NCBI RefSeq assembly: GCF_002846555.1
Contig: NZ_PJMS01000001.1
Location: forward strand, 4,572,501-4,636,500
Reading direction: 5' to 3'
DNA length: 64,000 nt
From: Aquimarina sp. MAR_2010_214
GTDB lineage: Bacteria > Bacteroidota > Bacteroidia > Flavobacteriales > Flavobacteriaceae
The position numbers and the translations under genes were made by a program. The notes beneath the pieces are model-generated. The model made no database searches, was not told where the DNA came from, and saw only the letters and a program-made list of their open reading frames with translations. This document shows, piece after piece, positions 29,451 to 36,709 of this stretch. Each line of letters starts with the position of its first letter. Positions within the stretch are counted from its first letter, which is position 1.

Positions 29451-31091
29451 TTAAATAGTTCTACCTGTATTAATCACATTCACATTATTGAATCTGGTAG
29501 TAGAACTTCCGTGTGATACAGCACTTATCTGAGAAGGCTGTCCTTTACCATCAAAGAACGATCCGAATAACCTATAGTCATCTTTGTCGCATATTTTGGC
29601 ACAAGAATTCCAAAACTCCTGTGTATTAGATTGATAAGCAACGTCATCTAACATTCCTACAATCGCTCCATTTTTAATTTCGTAGAAAGCGATACCTCCA
29701 AACTGAAAATTATATCGTTGCTGATCTATAGAATACGAACCTCTACCTGCAATATAAATTCCTTTTTCTACATCTTTTATCATGTCATTAACATTATACT
29801 TCTCTTTACCTGGTTCTAACGAAACATTAGGCATACGCTGAAATTGTACATCATTCCAACTCTGAGAATAACAGCAGCCATGAGATTCATTCTGATCTAT
29901 CATATGAACCTGATCTCTGATCGCTTGATAATTGGTTAACACACCATCACGTACAAGATCCCATTGCTTTGTTTTTACTCCTTCATCATCATACCCAACA
30001 GCTCCAAGAGATCCAACTTGTGTTTTATCTGCTACCAGATTTACAATATCACTACCATACTTAAAGTTTTTGGTTTTCCATTTATCAAGAGTAGCAAAAC
30101 TTGTACCTGCATAGTTTGCTTCATACCCCAATACCCGATCTAATTCTAGAGGATGCCCTACCGATTCATGAATGGTTAATCCTAAGTGATTAGGCTCTAA
30201 TACCAAGTCATACTTACCAGCATCTACTGATTTGGCACTCAATCTTTCTTTAGCTTGCTTGGCTGCTATACTAGCATCTTCTATCATATCATAACTACCC
30301 CTGTACAGTTTCATTCCTGCTGGTCCGTCTAATTTTTCTGAATCCAAACCATCCATATACTCATATCCCATTCCCATAGGAGCACTCATTGCCTGACGTG
30401 ATTTAAATTTATTATTAGCGCGATCAATAGCAGTAACCGTAAATGTTGGCCATATACGATGAACATCTTGATCTATATATGATCCATCTGTAGATGCAAA
30501 ATATTTTTGTTCATTCACCATAAAAAGGCCTGAATTCACAAAATTGGCTCCATTTTTCATTGCAGCTGCATTAGCACTAAGTAACAAATCTACTTTCTCT
30601 GAAATAGGTACCTTCTTGAAATCCTTTGTAATAGGCGTTTTCCAGGTAACTTCTCCATGAGATTTTACCGGAGCTAGTTTTACAGGTACTTTTTGAATTT
30701 TTGAGTTTGCCTTTGCAATGGCAATCGCTTGTTCTGTTGCTTTCTTAATCCCTTTTTCAGTTACATTATTGGTAGAAGCAAATCCCCAGGTACCATTGGC
30801 GATAACTCTAATACCAATCCCAAAAGATTCTGTATTTACTACATTCTGAACCTTATCTTCTCTAGTAAATACATATTGATTCAGGTATCTACCTATTCTT
30901 GCATCTGCATATGATGCTCCCAAAGTTTTGGCAGTATTCAATGCTATATCAGCAAGGCTTTTTTTGATTGCGACATCCATCCCCGGATTTAGCAAAGCTT
31001 CTGCGGAAATATTATTTCCCATAAGCATGGATGGCATCATTAATGCGCTAGATCCCAGTCCGGCGTATTTAACAAAATCTCTTCGTTTCAT
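29451..31091 (-). CDS. tldD: TldD metalloprotease with Tat-like signal
   Basis: Predicted 546 residues. The zinc motif HESVGH (HExxxH, near residue 307) sits in LTIHESVGHPLELDRVLG, and a C-terminal CAKICDKDDYRLFGSFFDGK region follows. These show a catalytic TldD-type protease, the active partner of the PmbA-like protein encoded next. The N-terminus MKRRDFVKYAGLGSSALMM has a twin-arginine followed by a hydrophobic stretch, so export by the Tat route is likely; E. coli TldD is cytoplasmic and shorter. The ATG at 31091 is fixed by a strong ribosome binding site (GGAGGT) a few bases before it, which is rare in this genome. First gene of the operon that ends at 20144. Confidence 0.92.
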   Translation of the reverse strand: MKRRDFVKYAGLGSSALMMPSMLMGNNISAEALLNPGMDVAIKKSLADIALNTAKTLGASYADARIGRYLNQYVFTREDKVQNVVNTESFGIGIRVIANGTWGFASTNNVTEKGIKKATEQAIAIAKANSKIQKVPVKLAPVKSHGEVTWKTPITKDFKKVPISEKVDLLLSANAAAMKNGANFVNSGLFMVNEQKYFASTDGSYIDQDVHRIWPTFTVTAIDRANNKFKSRQAMSAPMGMGYEYMDGLDSEKLDGPAGMKLYRGSYDMIEDASIAAKQAKERLSAKSVDAGKYDLVLEPNHLGLTIHESVGHPLELDRVLGYEANYAGTSFATLDKWKTKNFKYGSDIVNLVADKTQVGSLGAVGYDDEGVKTKQWDLVRDGVLTNYQAIRDQVHMIDQNESHGCCYSQSWNDVQFQRMPNVSLEPGKEKYNVNDMIKDVEKGIYIAGRGSYSIDQQRYNFQFGGIAFYEIKNGAIVGMLDDVAYQSNTQEFWNSCAKICDKDDYRLFGSFFDGKGQPSQISAVSHGSSTTRFNNVNVINTGRTI

Positions 31092-31095
31092 ATAA

Positions 31096-31101
31096 ACCTC
31101 C
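31096..31101 (-). promoter_or_regulatory. Strong Shine-Dalgarno sequence of tldD
   Basis: On the minus strand AAAAAAGGAGGTTTATATG places GGAGGT four bases before the ATG at 31091. Bacteroidota rarely use such sites, and other genes here show none, so it supports both the start choice and unusually strong initiation. Confidence 0.6.
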
Positions 31102-31712
31102 TTTTTTGATTGAATGAATATTTATTTAGTTATGATCTTTACTATTTTAATGTATACTATGTTTTAAATTTATAAACATAACTCATTAGTATATATCATT
31201 TTTTGCAAGAAATACATTTGTTGTTATTTCAGAAACAACTTAAGAAAAAGTATTAGCGTTTTTATTCTTTATGATCACCCCAAGCTAAAAATCATATCAT
31301 ACCAAAAAGAAGCTAATTAAATTCACTTATTATTTTTAGTATTGCACTAAAAGTAGAAAATTTATGTCAAATAACAAGAATGCCAAAAAATGTTAAAAAA
31401 GGAGTAAGAATTTTCATTCAAAAAAATAACAGAATTCAAAAAAAATAAACATAAAAACCTTAAAATCAACAAGATAAAAAAATGAAATTCCTCTAAAACA
31501 TATTCAAAAAATTACTCATAAAATACCTGATCCTCCAGATTTTAACAGATTTAAAATTTTGTTAAACTTTTATTTTTTTAACATTATTGTTATCAGAAAC
31601 ACAAAATACCACTATATAATCTACTCATTTACAACACAAAAACAATATTAACCTATACATATAAGAAGTCATACCAACATCTTATCTTTTAATAAAATTC
31701 ATCCTTAGCTGT
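31102..31712. other. AT-rich divergent intergenic region
   Basis: About 610 bases without a gene between divergently read tldD and the DUF983 gene. It is very AT-rich with many A- and T-tracts. It must hold the tldD promoter, but no clear TAnnTTTG box with a -33 partner was found on that strand. No repeats, tRNA or small ORF with support was seen. Confidence 0.5.
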
Positions 31713-31756
31713 GTAACCTTTGTTACTGATATTATTTTTATGATGTTTTACTTTTA
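31713..31756 (+). promoter_or_regulatory. Operator and -7 box of the DUF983-crp operon
   Basis: GTAAC-CTTT-GTTAC (31713-31726) is a palindrome of the Crp/Fnr type. Exactly 22 bases later lies TACTTTTA (31749-31756), a near-consensus -7 box. The same pair with the same spacing occurs before the SulP, persulfide dioxygenase and SQR genes. Transcription would start near 31763, after the upstream in-frame ATG at 31740, so translation must begin at 31773. Since the regulator gene is in this operon, autoregulation is likely. Confidence 0.8.
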
Positions 31757-31772
31757 TCCAAAATTCATCAAC

Positions 31773-32171
31773 ATGTTTGGTAAAGGTTCAAAATTGTATA
31801 GTATTTTGTTTTTAAAATGTCCTAGATGTCATAATGGACCATTTCTAGAAGCTAACCCATATCATTTGAAACACTTCAATAAAGTAAAAAAAAGATGTCC
31901 TTCCTGTCAGTTAAAATATAGTATAGAACCCAGTTTTTATTATGGTTCGATGTATGTTTCTTATGCCGTTGGTATAGCCATAAGCATCGCGGTTTTTATT
32001 CTAATACAGCTATTTGGATTAAATCTAACTCCAATGTACATTTTTATCACCATTGTTACATCTCTTATACTTTTAATGCCATACATCGGAGCTGTTTCAA
32101 AGTTGATTTGGGCAAATTTTTTCTTTACCTATGATGCATCTATGGCTAAAACCAAACAAGACCCCAAATGA
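31773..32171 (+). CDS. DUF983 membrane protein
   Basis: Predicted 132 residues. MFGKGSKLYSILFLKCPRC, then KRCPSCQLKYSIEPSFYYGS and two transmembrane helices (about residues 58-80 and 84-105) define the DUF983 family, a small zinc-ribbon membrane protein with paired CxxC motifs. An in-frame ATG at 31740 exists, but it lies upstream of the predicted transcription start and adds residues the family lacks, so 31773 is chosen. The stop overlaps the crp start by four bases. Function is unknown; CxxC zinc ribbons can react with sulfur species, which would suit the neighbours, but this is speculation. Confidence 0.82.
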   Translation: MFGKGSKLYSILFLKCPRCHNGPFLEANPYHLKHFNKVKKRCPSCQLKYSIEPSFYYGSMYVSYAVGIAISIAVFILIQLFGLNLTPMYIFITIVTSLILLMPYIGAVSKLIWANFFFTYDASMAKTKQDPK

Positions 32172-32803
32172 TTCAAGAGTTAAAAAACAGTTACGGACGC
32201 CAATTTGAAAATGCTTTGATAAATGATATACTGCAAGTCGGAACTTTTAGAGAAGTTCCTGAAGGGTATAAATTGATTGAGATTGGAGATTACATCAAAG
32301 GAATGCCATTGCTTGTATCTGGTGCTGTAAAAATACTTAGAGAAGACAAAGAAGGAGACGAATTGCTATTATATTACTTAGAACGAGGTGATACCTGCTC
32401 AATGGCAATGACTTGCTGCATTGGCCAAACCCGTAGTGAGATTAGAGCAATAGCTGAAGTAGACACCAAACTTATTATGATTCCCATTAGAAAAATGGAA
32501 GAATGGACAGCTAAATATAAGTCCTGGAGAAATTTTGTTTTTGAAAGTTATCATAATCGATTAAACGAACTCCTTATCACTTTAGATAGTATTGCGTTTG
32601 ATAGAATGGATGAACGCCTGGTTAATTACCTAAAGGAAAAAGCACGAGTTAATAATGAGTATATTATTCGTAATACACATCAGGAAATTGCACAAGAGCT
32701 ACATAGTTCTAGGGTAGTTATATCTCGCTTATTAAAAAAATTAGAACAAATAGATAAAATAGAATTACATAGAAATTATATCAAAATTCTTGATTTATCA
32801 TAG
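32168..32803 (+). CDS. Crp/Fnr-family transcription regulator, probable sulfide/persulfide regulator
   Basis: Predicted 211 residues. Residues about 20-110 form a cyclic-nucleotide-binding-type beta-roll, about 115-150 the dimer helix, and about 165-195 the winged helix-turn-helix (THQEIAQELHSSRVVISRLLKK). Residues needed for cAMP binding are not evident. Three cysteines, Cys77, Cys83 and Cys84 (GDTCSMAMTCCIGQ), cluster in the sensing domain and are the only ones in the protein. The gene is coupled to the DUF983 gene by an ATGA overlap. The sulfur genes that follow share a Crp-like palindromic operator, so this protein is the likely binder. Activation by reactive sulfur through the cysteines is an inference. 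Confidence 0.88.
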   Translation: MIQELKNSYGRQFENALINDILQVGTFREVPEGYKLIEIGDYIKGMPLLVSGAVKILREDKEGDELLLYYLERGDTCSMAMTCCIGQTRSEIRAIAEVDTKLIMIPIRKMEEWTAKYKSWRNFVFESYHNRLNELLITLDSIAFDRMDERLVNYLKEKARVNNEYIIRNTHQEIAQELHSSRVVISRLLKKLEQIDKIELHRNYIKILDLS

Positions 32804-32807
32804 TTAT

Positions 32808-32851
32808 GCAACCAATGTTACTGGTCATATATTTATGTTCAGTTACTTTTA
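32808..32851 (+). promoter_or_regulatory. Operator and -7 box of the SulP gene
   Basis: GCAAC-CAAT-GTTAC (32808-32821) differs from the shared operator by one base. TACTTTTA (32844-32851) follows after exactly 22 bases and lies 18 bases before the ATG of the SulP gene. Confidence 0.75.
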
Positions 32852-32869
32852 GTTATAAATCGCACATAC

Positions 32870-34609
32870 ATGTTAAAACGATATTTTCCTGTTTTTCAAT
32901 GGCTTCCAGATTATAAAAAATCATTTTTATCAGGAGATATTGCTGCAGGCTTAACCGTCGGTATAATGTTAATTCCACAAGGAATGGCATATGCTATGAT
33001 CGCAGGTCTTCCTCCAGTATTTGGACTATACGCTGCCTTGATTCCTCAAATAATTTATGCTATTATGGGTACTTCAAGACAATTGGCAGTTGGTCCCGTA
33101 GCCATGGATTCCCTGCTTGTAGCATCTGGATTGGGTGCACTTTCAATTTTGGGTATTGAAGAATATATATCCATGGCGATTTTTCTCTCTCTTTTTATGG
33201 GTAGTATTCAACTTATCCTGGGATTGTTAAAAATGGGGTTTTTGGTTAATTTTTTATCTAAACCTGTCATAAGCGGTTTTACTTCTGCAGCTGCAATCAT
33301 AATTGGACTTAGCCAATTAAAACATCTATTAGGAACAGAAATCGAACGAAGTAACCAGGTGCATATCTTATTATATAATGCATCCAAAACCATAGATGAA
33401 ACTAATTTTTTAACCTTAACTATCGGTATTCTAGCAATTGTATTTATTAAAATCATAAAAAAAATAAACAAAAAAATTCCTGCAGCTTTAATTATTGTTA
33501 TTCTCGGAATCGTTGGTGTTTATACCTCGGGTATCCATGATATGGGTGTAAAAATTGTTGGTGTAATACCAAAAGGGTTACCAGAATTTGGGATACCTTC
33601 TGTTGATTATTCAAGAGTTTCAGAATTGGTGCCCATTGCTCTTACCTTAGCTCTTATTGCTTTTATGGAGGCTATTTCTGTTGCCAAAGCTGTAGAAGAA
33701 AAACATACAGAATATGAAGTTAATCCGAATCAGGAATTAATTGCATTGGGAGCTTCTAATATTATTGGTTCTTTTTTTCAATCCTACCCTACTACAGGTG
33801 GCTTTTCAAGAACAGCAGTTAATGATCAAGCTGGTGCAAAAACAGGTATAGCTCCAATTATAAGTGCTGTAGTGGTTGGATTAACTTTATTATTTCTCAC
33901 TCCCCTATTTTATTATTTACCCAATGCGATTCTGGCAGCTATAATCATGGTAGCAGTATTTGGATTGATCGATATAAAATATCCTATTGCTCTTTTTAAA
34001 AACAGAAAAGACGAATTTGGTCTCCTCATCCTCACCTTTTTGATTACCCTTACTATAGGTATTAAAGAAGGTATATTATCAGGAGTACTATTTTCTTTAT
34101 TGATAGTGGTTTATAGAACTTCAAAGCCTCACATTGCGATTTTAGGAAAAATAAAAGGCACCAATTATTTCAAAAACATTAATCGTTTTAGCAATGATAT
34201 TGAAATGCAACACCACATTTTGGTTATCCGTTTTGATGCTCAACTATACTTCGGAAACAAAGATTATTTCAAAAAAGAACTCTATAAACAGGTAGACCTA
34301 AAGGAAAAAGAGCTTAAAACCATTATTCTTAATGCAGAAGCCATAAATTACATAGACAGTAGTGCTGTTCATGTACTCAAACAGATTGTAAAAGATCTCA
34401 AAAACAAAGATATTCAGTTTATTATTGCCGGGGCAATAGGACCTACTCGGGATATTATATTTAGTAGTGGTCTGATCAATATTATAGGTAAAGAAAATCT
34501 TTTTGTAAAAGTTTATGAAGCATATGACCACTGTAATAATCCTAGTGAAAAGACTGCCATACAAGAAAAAATTTCTCAGCAGACAAAAAAATCATCTTCT
34601 GTAACCTAA
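32870..34609 (+). CDS. SulP-family anion transporter with STAS domain
   Basis: Predicted 579 residues, inner membrane. The SulP signature is seen in DIAAGLTVGIMLIPQGMAYA and GLPPVFGLYAALIPQIIYA near residues 20-65, followed by about 12-14 membrane segments. A cytoplasmic STAS domain covers residues about 440-555 (IDSSAVHVLKQIVKDL). Length and plan are normal for sulfate permeases, whose members move sulfate, bicarbonate or other anions. Its promoter carries the same operator as the persulfide dioxygenase and SQR genes, so here it may move sulfite, sulfate or thiosulfate made during sulfide oxidation. The direction of transport cannot be told. Confidence 0.9.
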   Translation: MLKRYFPVFQWLPDYKKSFLSGDIAAGLTVGIMLIPQGMAYAMIAGLPPVFGLYAALIPQIIYAIMGTSRQLAVGPVAMDSLLVASGLGALSILGIEEYISMAIFLSLFMGSIQLILGLLKMGFLVNFLSKPVISGFTSAAAIIIGLSQLKHLLGTEIERSNQVHILLYNASKTIDETNFLTLTIGILAIVFIKIIKKINKKIPAALIIVILGIVGVYTSGIHDMGVKIVGVIPKGLPEFGIPSVDYSRVSELVPIALTLALIAFMEAISVAKAVEEKHTEYEVNPNQELIALGASNIIGSFFQSYPTTGGFSRTAVNDQAGAKTGIAPIISAVVVGLTLLFLTPLFYYLPNAILAAIIMVAVFGLIDIKYPIALFKNRKDEFGLLILTFLITLTIGIKEGILSGVLFSLLIVVYRTSKPHIAILGKIKGTNYFKNINRFSNDIEMQHHILVIRFDAQLYFGNKDYFKKELYKQVDLKEKELKTIILNAEAINYIDSSAVHVLKQIVKDLKNKDIQFIIAGAIGPTRDIIFSSGLINIIGKENLFVKVYEAYDHCNNPSEKTAIQEKISQQTKKSSSVT

Positions 34610-34644
34610 GTAACTGTAAAAGAATAGAATCCAAAGTACCTTTA
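34601..34644 (+). promoter_or_regulatory. Operator and -7 box of the persulfide dioxygenase gene
   Basis: GTAAC-CTAA-GTAAC (34601-34614) overlaps the stop codon of the SulP gene; its right half differs from GTTAC by one base. TACCTTTA (34637-34644) follows after exactly 22 bases, and the ATG lies 28 bases further on. Confidence 0.75.
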
Positions 34645-34672
34645 TAGTATAAACCTTTAAAAATGAATACTC

Positions 34673-36088
34673 ATGAAAATAGAACAAATTTATACGGGAT
34701 GTTTAGCACATGCTGCTTATTATATAGAAAGTAATGGAGAGGCTGCAGTTTTTGATCCTCTTAGAGAAGTACAGCCTTATATCGACCGTGCAACTGAGGA
34801 CAATGCACAAATAAAGTATGTTTTTGAAACACATTTTCATGCAGATTTTGTGAGTGGTCACTTAGATTTAAGAAAAAAAACAGGAGCAGAAATTGTTTTT
34901 GGCCCCAGTGCAAAACCAGATTATGATGCCACAATAGCAGAAGATGACCAGGTTTTTGAAATTGGAAATTATAAAATCAAAGTAATCCATACACCAGGTC
35001 ATACTATGGAAAGTACTACATACTTACTTATAGATGACGAAGGAAAAGAGCATGGAATTATTACCGGAGACACATTATTTATTGGCGATGTAGGACGTCC
35101 TGACCTTGCGCAACATGTGGTATCTGAGTTAACCGAAGAAAAATTAGCTGGTCATTTATATGATTCTCTTCGTAACAAAATAATGCCTCTAAGCGACAAT
35201 TTGATTGTATATCCTAATCATGGGGCTGGTTCTGCTTGTGGTAAAATGATGAGTAAAGAAACGACAGATACTTTGGGGCACCAGAAAAAAGTAAATTATG
35301 CGTTGCGTAAAGACATGACTAAAGAAGAATTTATCGATGCATTGCTTACCGGATTAACTAATCCTCCAGGGTATTTTCCTCAAAATGTCTTAATGAATAT
35401 TAAAGGTTATGATAGCCTTGATGAAGTGATGGATCGTGCTATAAAACCATTACTTCCAGACGCTTTTGAAGTGGTCGCTAATGAGACAGATGCATTAATG
35501 CTTGATACCAGAAATGCAGAAGATTTTGCCAAAGGATATATTCCTAATAGTATAAATATTGGTTTAGAAGGGAGTTTTGCTCAATGGGTTGGAGAAATGA
35601 TTCCCGATGTGAAACAAAAAATACTACTTATTACCTACCCAGGAAAAGAAAAAGAAGCAATTACCCGATTATCAAGAGTAGGATACGATAATACTGTTGG
35701 ATATCTTGATAATGGTTTTGATTCATGGAAAAATGCTAAAAAAGAGTTTGAAACTTCAAAAAGAGTTATCGCAGAAGAATTTGGAAAATCGTATACCAAA
35801 GAAAAATCTTTAGTTTTTGATATTCGTAAAAAAAGTGAGTATAACTCAGAACACATTATTGATGCAACAAATATTCCTTTAAACGAGATTAATAAACATT
35901 TAGCAAAATTCCCTAAGGATAAATCTTTTGTTATATACTGTGCAGGTGGATACAGAAGTATGATCGCCTCTTCTATTTTAAAACAAAGAGGGTGGACTCA
36001 ATTTGCAGATGTGATTGGTGGGTTCGAAGAGATCGCAAAAACTGATATTCCAAAATCAGAGTATATCTGTCCAACTACAATGTTATAA
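34673..36088 (+). CDS. Persulfide dioxygenase-rhodanese fusion (CstB-like)
   Basis: Predicted 471 residues, cytoplasmic. Residues about 1-250 are a metallo-beta-lactamase-fold dioxygenase of the ETHE1 type, with the iron ligands in THFHADFVSGH (near residues 54-63), HTPGHT and GDVGRPDL. Residues about 265-355 are a rhodanese domain whose active loop reads LLITYPGKEKEA and lacks cysteine, so it is catalytically dead. Residues about 375-465 are a second rhodanese domain with active-site Cys423 in YCAGGYRS. This order (dioxygenase, pseudo-rhodanese, rhodanese) matches CstB of Firmicutes, which turns persulfides into thiosulfate. It has its own operator-bearing promoter, and a terminator follows. 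Confidence 0.92.
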   Translation: MKIEQIYTGCLAHAAYYIESNGEAAVFDPLREVQPYIDRATEDNAQIKYVFETHFHADFVSGHLDLRKKTGAEIVFGPSAKPDYDATIAEDDQVFEIGNYKIKVIHTPGHTMESTTYLLIDDEGKEHGIITGDTLFIGDVGRPDLAQHVVSELTEEKLAGHLYDSLRNKIMPLSDNLIVYPNHGAGSACGKMMSKETTDTLGHQKKVNYALRKDMTKEEFIDALLTGLTNPPGYFPQNVLMNIKGYDSLDEVMDRAIKPLLPDAFEVVANETDALMLDTRNAEDFAKGYIPNSINIGLEGSFAQWVGEMIPDVKQKILLITYPGKEKEAITRLSRVGYDNTVGYLDNGFDSWKNAKKEFETSKRVIAEEFGKSYTKEKSLVFDIRKKSEYNSEHIIDATNIPLNEINKHLAKFPKDKSFVIYCAGGYRSMIASSILKQRGWTQFADVIGGFEEIAKTDIPKSEYICPTTML

Positions 36089-36108
36089 ATGTATAAAAAC
36101 AAAAAAAT

Positions 36109-36147
36109 ACCTGAATTTCAAATAAATAGGTTCAGGTGTTTGTTTTT
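36109..36147 (+). terminator. Intrinsic terminator after the persulfide dioxygenase gene
   Basis: ACCTGAA (36109-36115) pairs with TTCAGGT (36131-36137) around a 15-base loop, followed by GTTTGTTTTT and preceded by an A-tract. It separates the dioxygenase gene from the rhodanese gene. Confidence 0.7.
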
Positions 36148-36226
36148 AATGTATTGTCAAAATTCAGGCTACTACGATTACATAAAACAATACTATTGTA
36201 GAATAATCCTTTAATATAATCTCGCT

Positions 36227-36583
36227 ATGATATCAATTTTCAAGACTCTCTTTAAAACATCAAACCAATCAACAAATGCCATCATCAGAATTGATGCTCT
36301 CGCTTTCAAAGAAGCTATCTCAGGAAAAAAAGATCTGCAATTAGTAGACGTAAGAACTTCCAATGAATATACTAACGGACATATTGATGGTGCTTTTAAT
36401 ATCGATTACTTCAAGCAAATGGTATTTAAATCATCATTTAATGCATTTAATAAAGAAGAACCTATATATGTATACTGCAGAAGCGGTAATCGAAGTCAGA
36501 AAGCAGCTGCAATGTTAGCCGAAATGGGGTTTACAAATATTGTTGATTTAAAAGGTGGTTTTATCGCGTGGAAAAGGCTTTAA
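36227..36583 (+). CDS. Single-domain rhodanese
   Basis: Predicted 118 residues. One rhodanese domain with the substrate loop VYCRSGNRSQKAA, catalytic Cys84, and the family's LVDVRTSNEYTNGHIDGA motif. It should carry sulfane sulfur as a cysteine persulfide and pass it to thiols or to the neighbouring persulfide dioxygenase. No signal peptide is clear, so the protein is probably cytoplasmic. It sits between a terminator and the operator of sqr; no copy of the GTAAC palindrome was found directly before it, so it may be driven by a separate, constitutive promoter. Confidence 0.88.
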   Translation: MISIFKTLFKTSNQSTNAIIRIDALAFKEAISGKKDLQLVDVRTSNEYTNGHIDGAFNIDYFKQMVFKSSFNAFNKEEPIYVYCRSGNRSQKAAAMLAEMGFTNIVDLKGGFIAWKRL

Positions 36584-36640
36584 AAGTAAAACCATAAAAC
36601 ATTGATTTACAAATAAAAAACTATTTATTCTTTGTTCTAT

Positions 36641-36684
36641 GTAACCTAAGTTACCATAACTATAAAATTTAAAAAGTACTTTTA
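36641..36684 (+). promoter_or_regulatory. Operator and -7 box of sqr
   Basis: GTAAC-CTAA-GTTAC (36641-36654) is a perfect palindrome in its arms. TACTTTTA (36677-36684) follows after exactly 22 bases, and the ATG lies 25 bases further on. Confidence 0.82.
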
Positions 36685-36709
36685 AAATACAAACATAAAG
36701 AAGGCATAA

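Noticed and set aside
31348..31355. TACTTTTA on the minus strand before tldD, as another member of the sulfide regulon
   Set aside because: No GTAAC palindrome lies 22 bases upstream, so it is probably chance in AT-rich DNA.
36148..36226. Operator before the single-domain rhodanese
   Set aside because: No GTAAC-N4-GTTAC or one-mismatch form is visible, though the gene lies within the regulon block.
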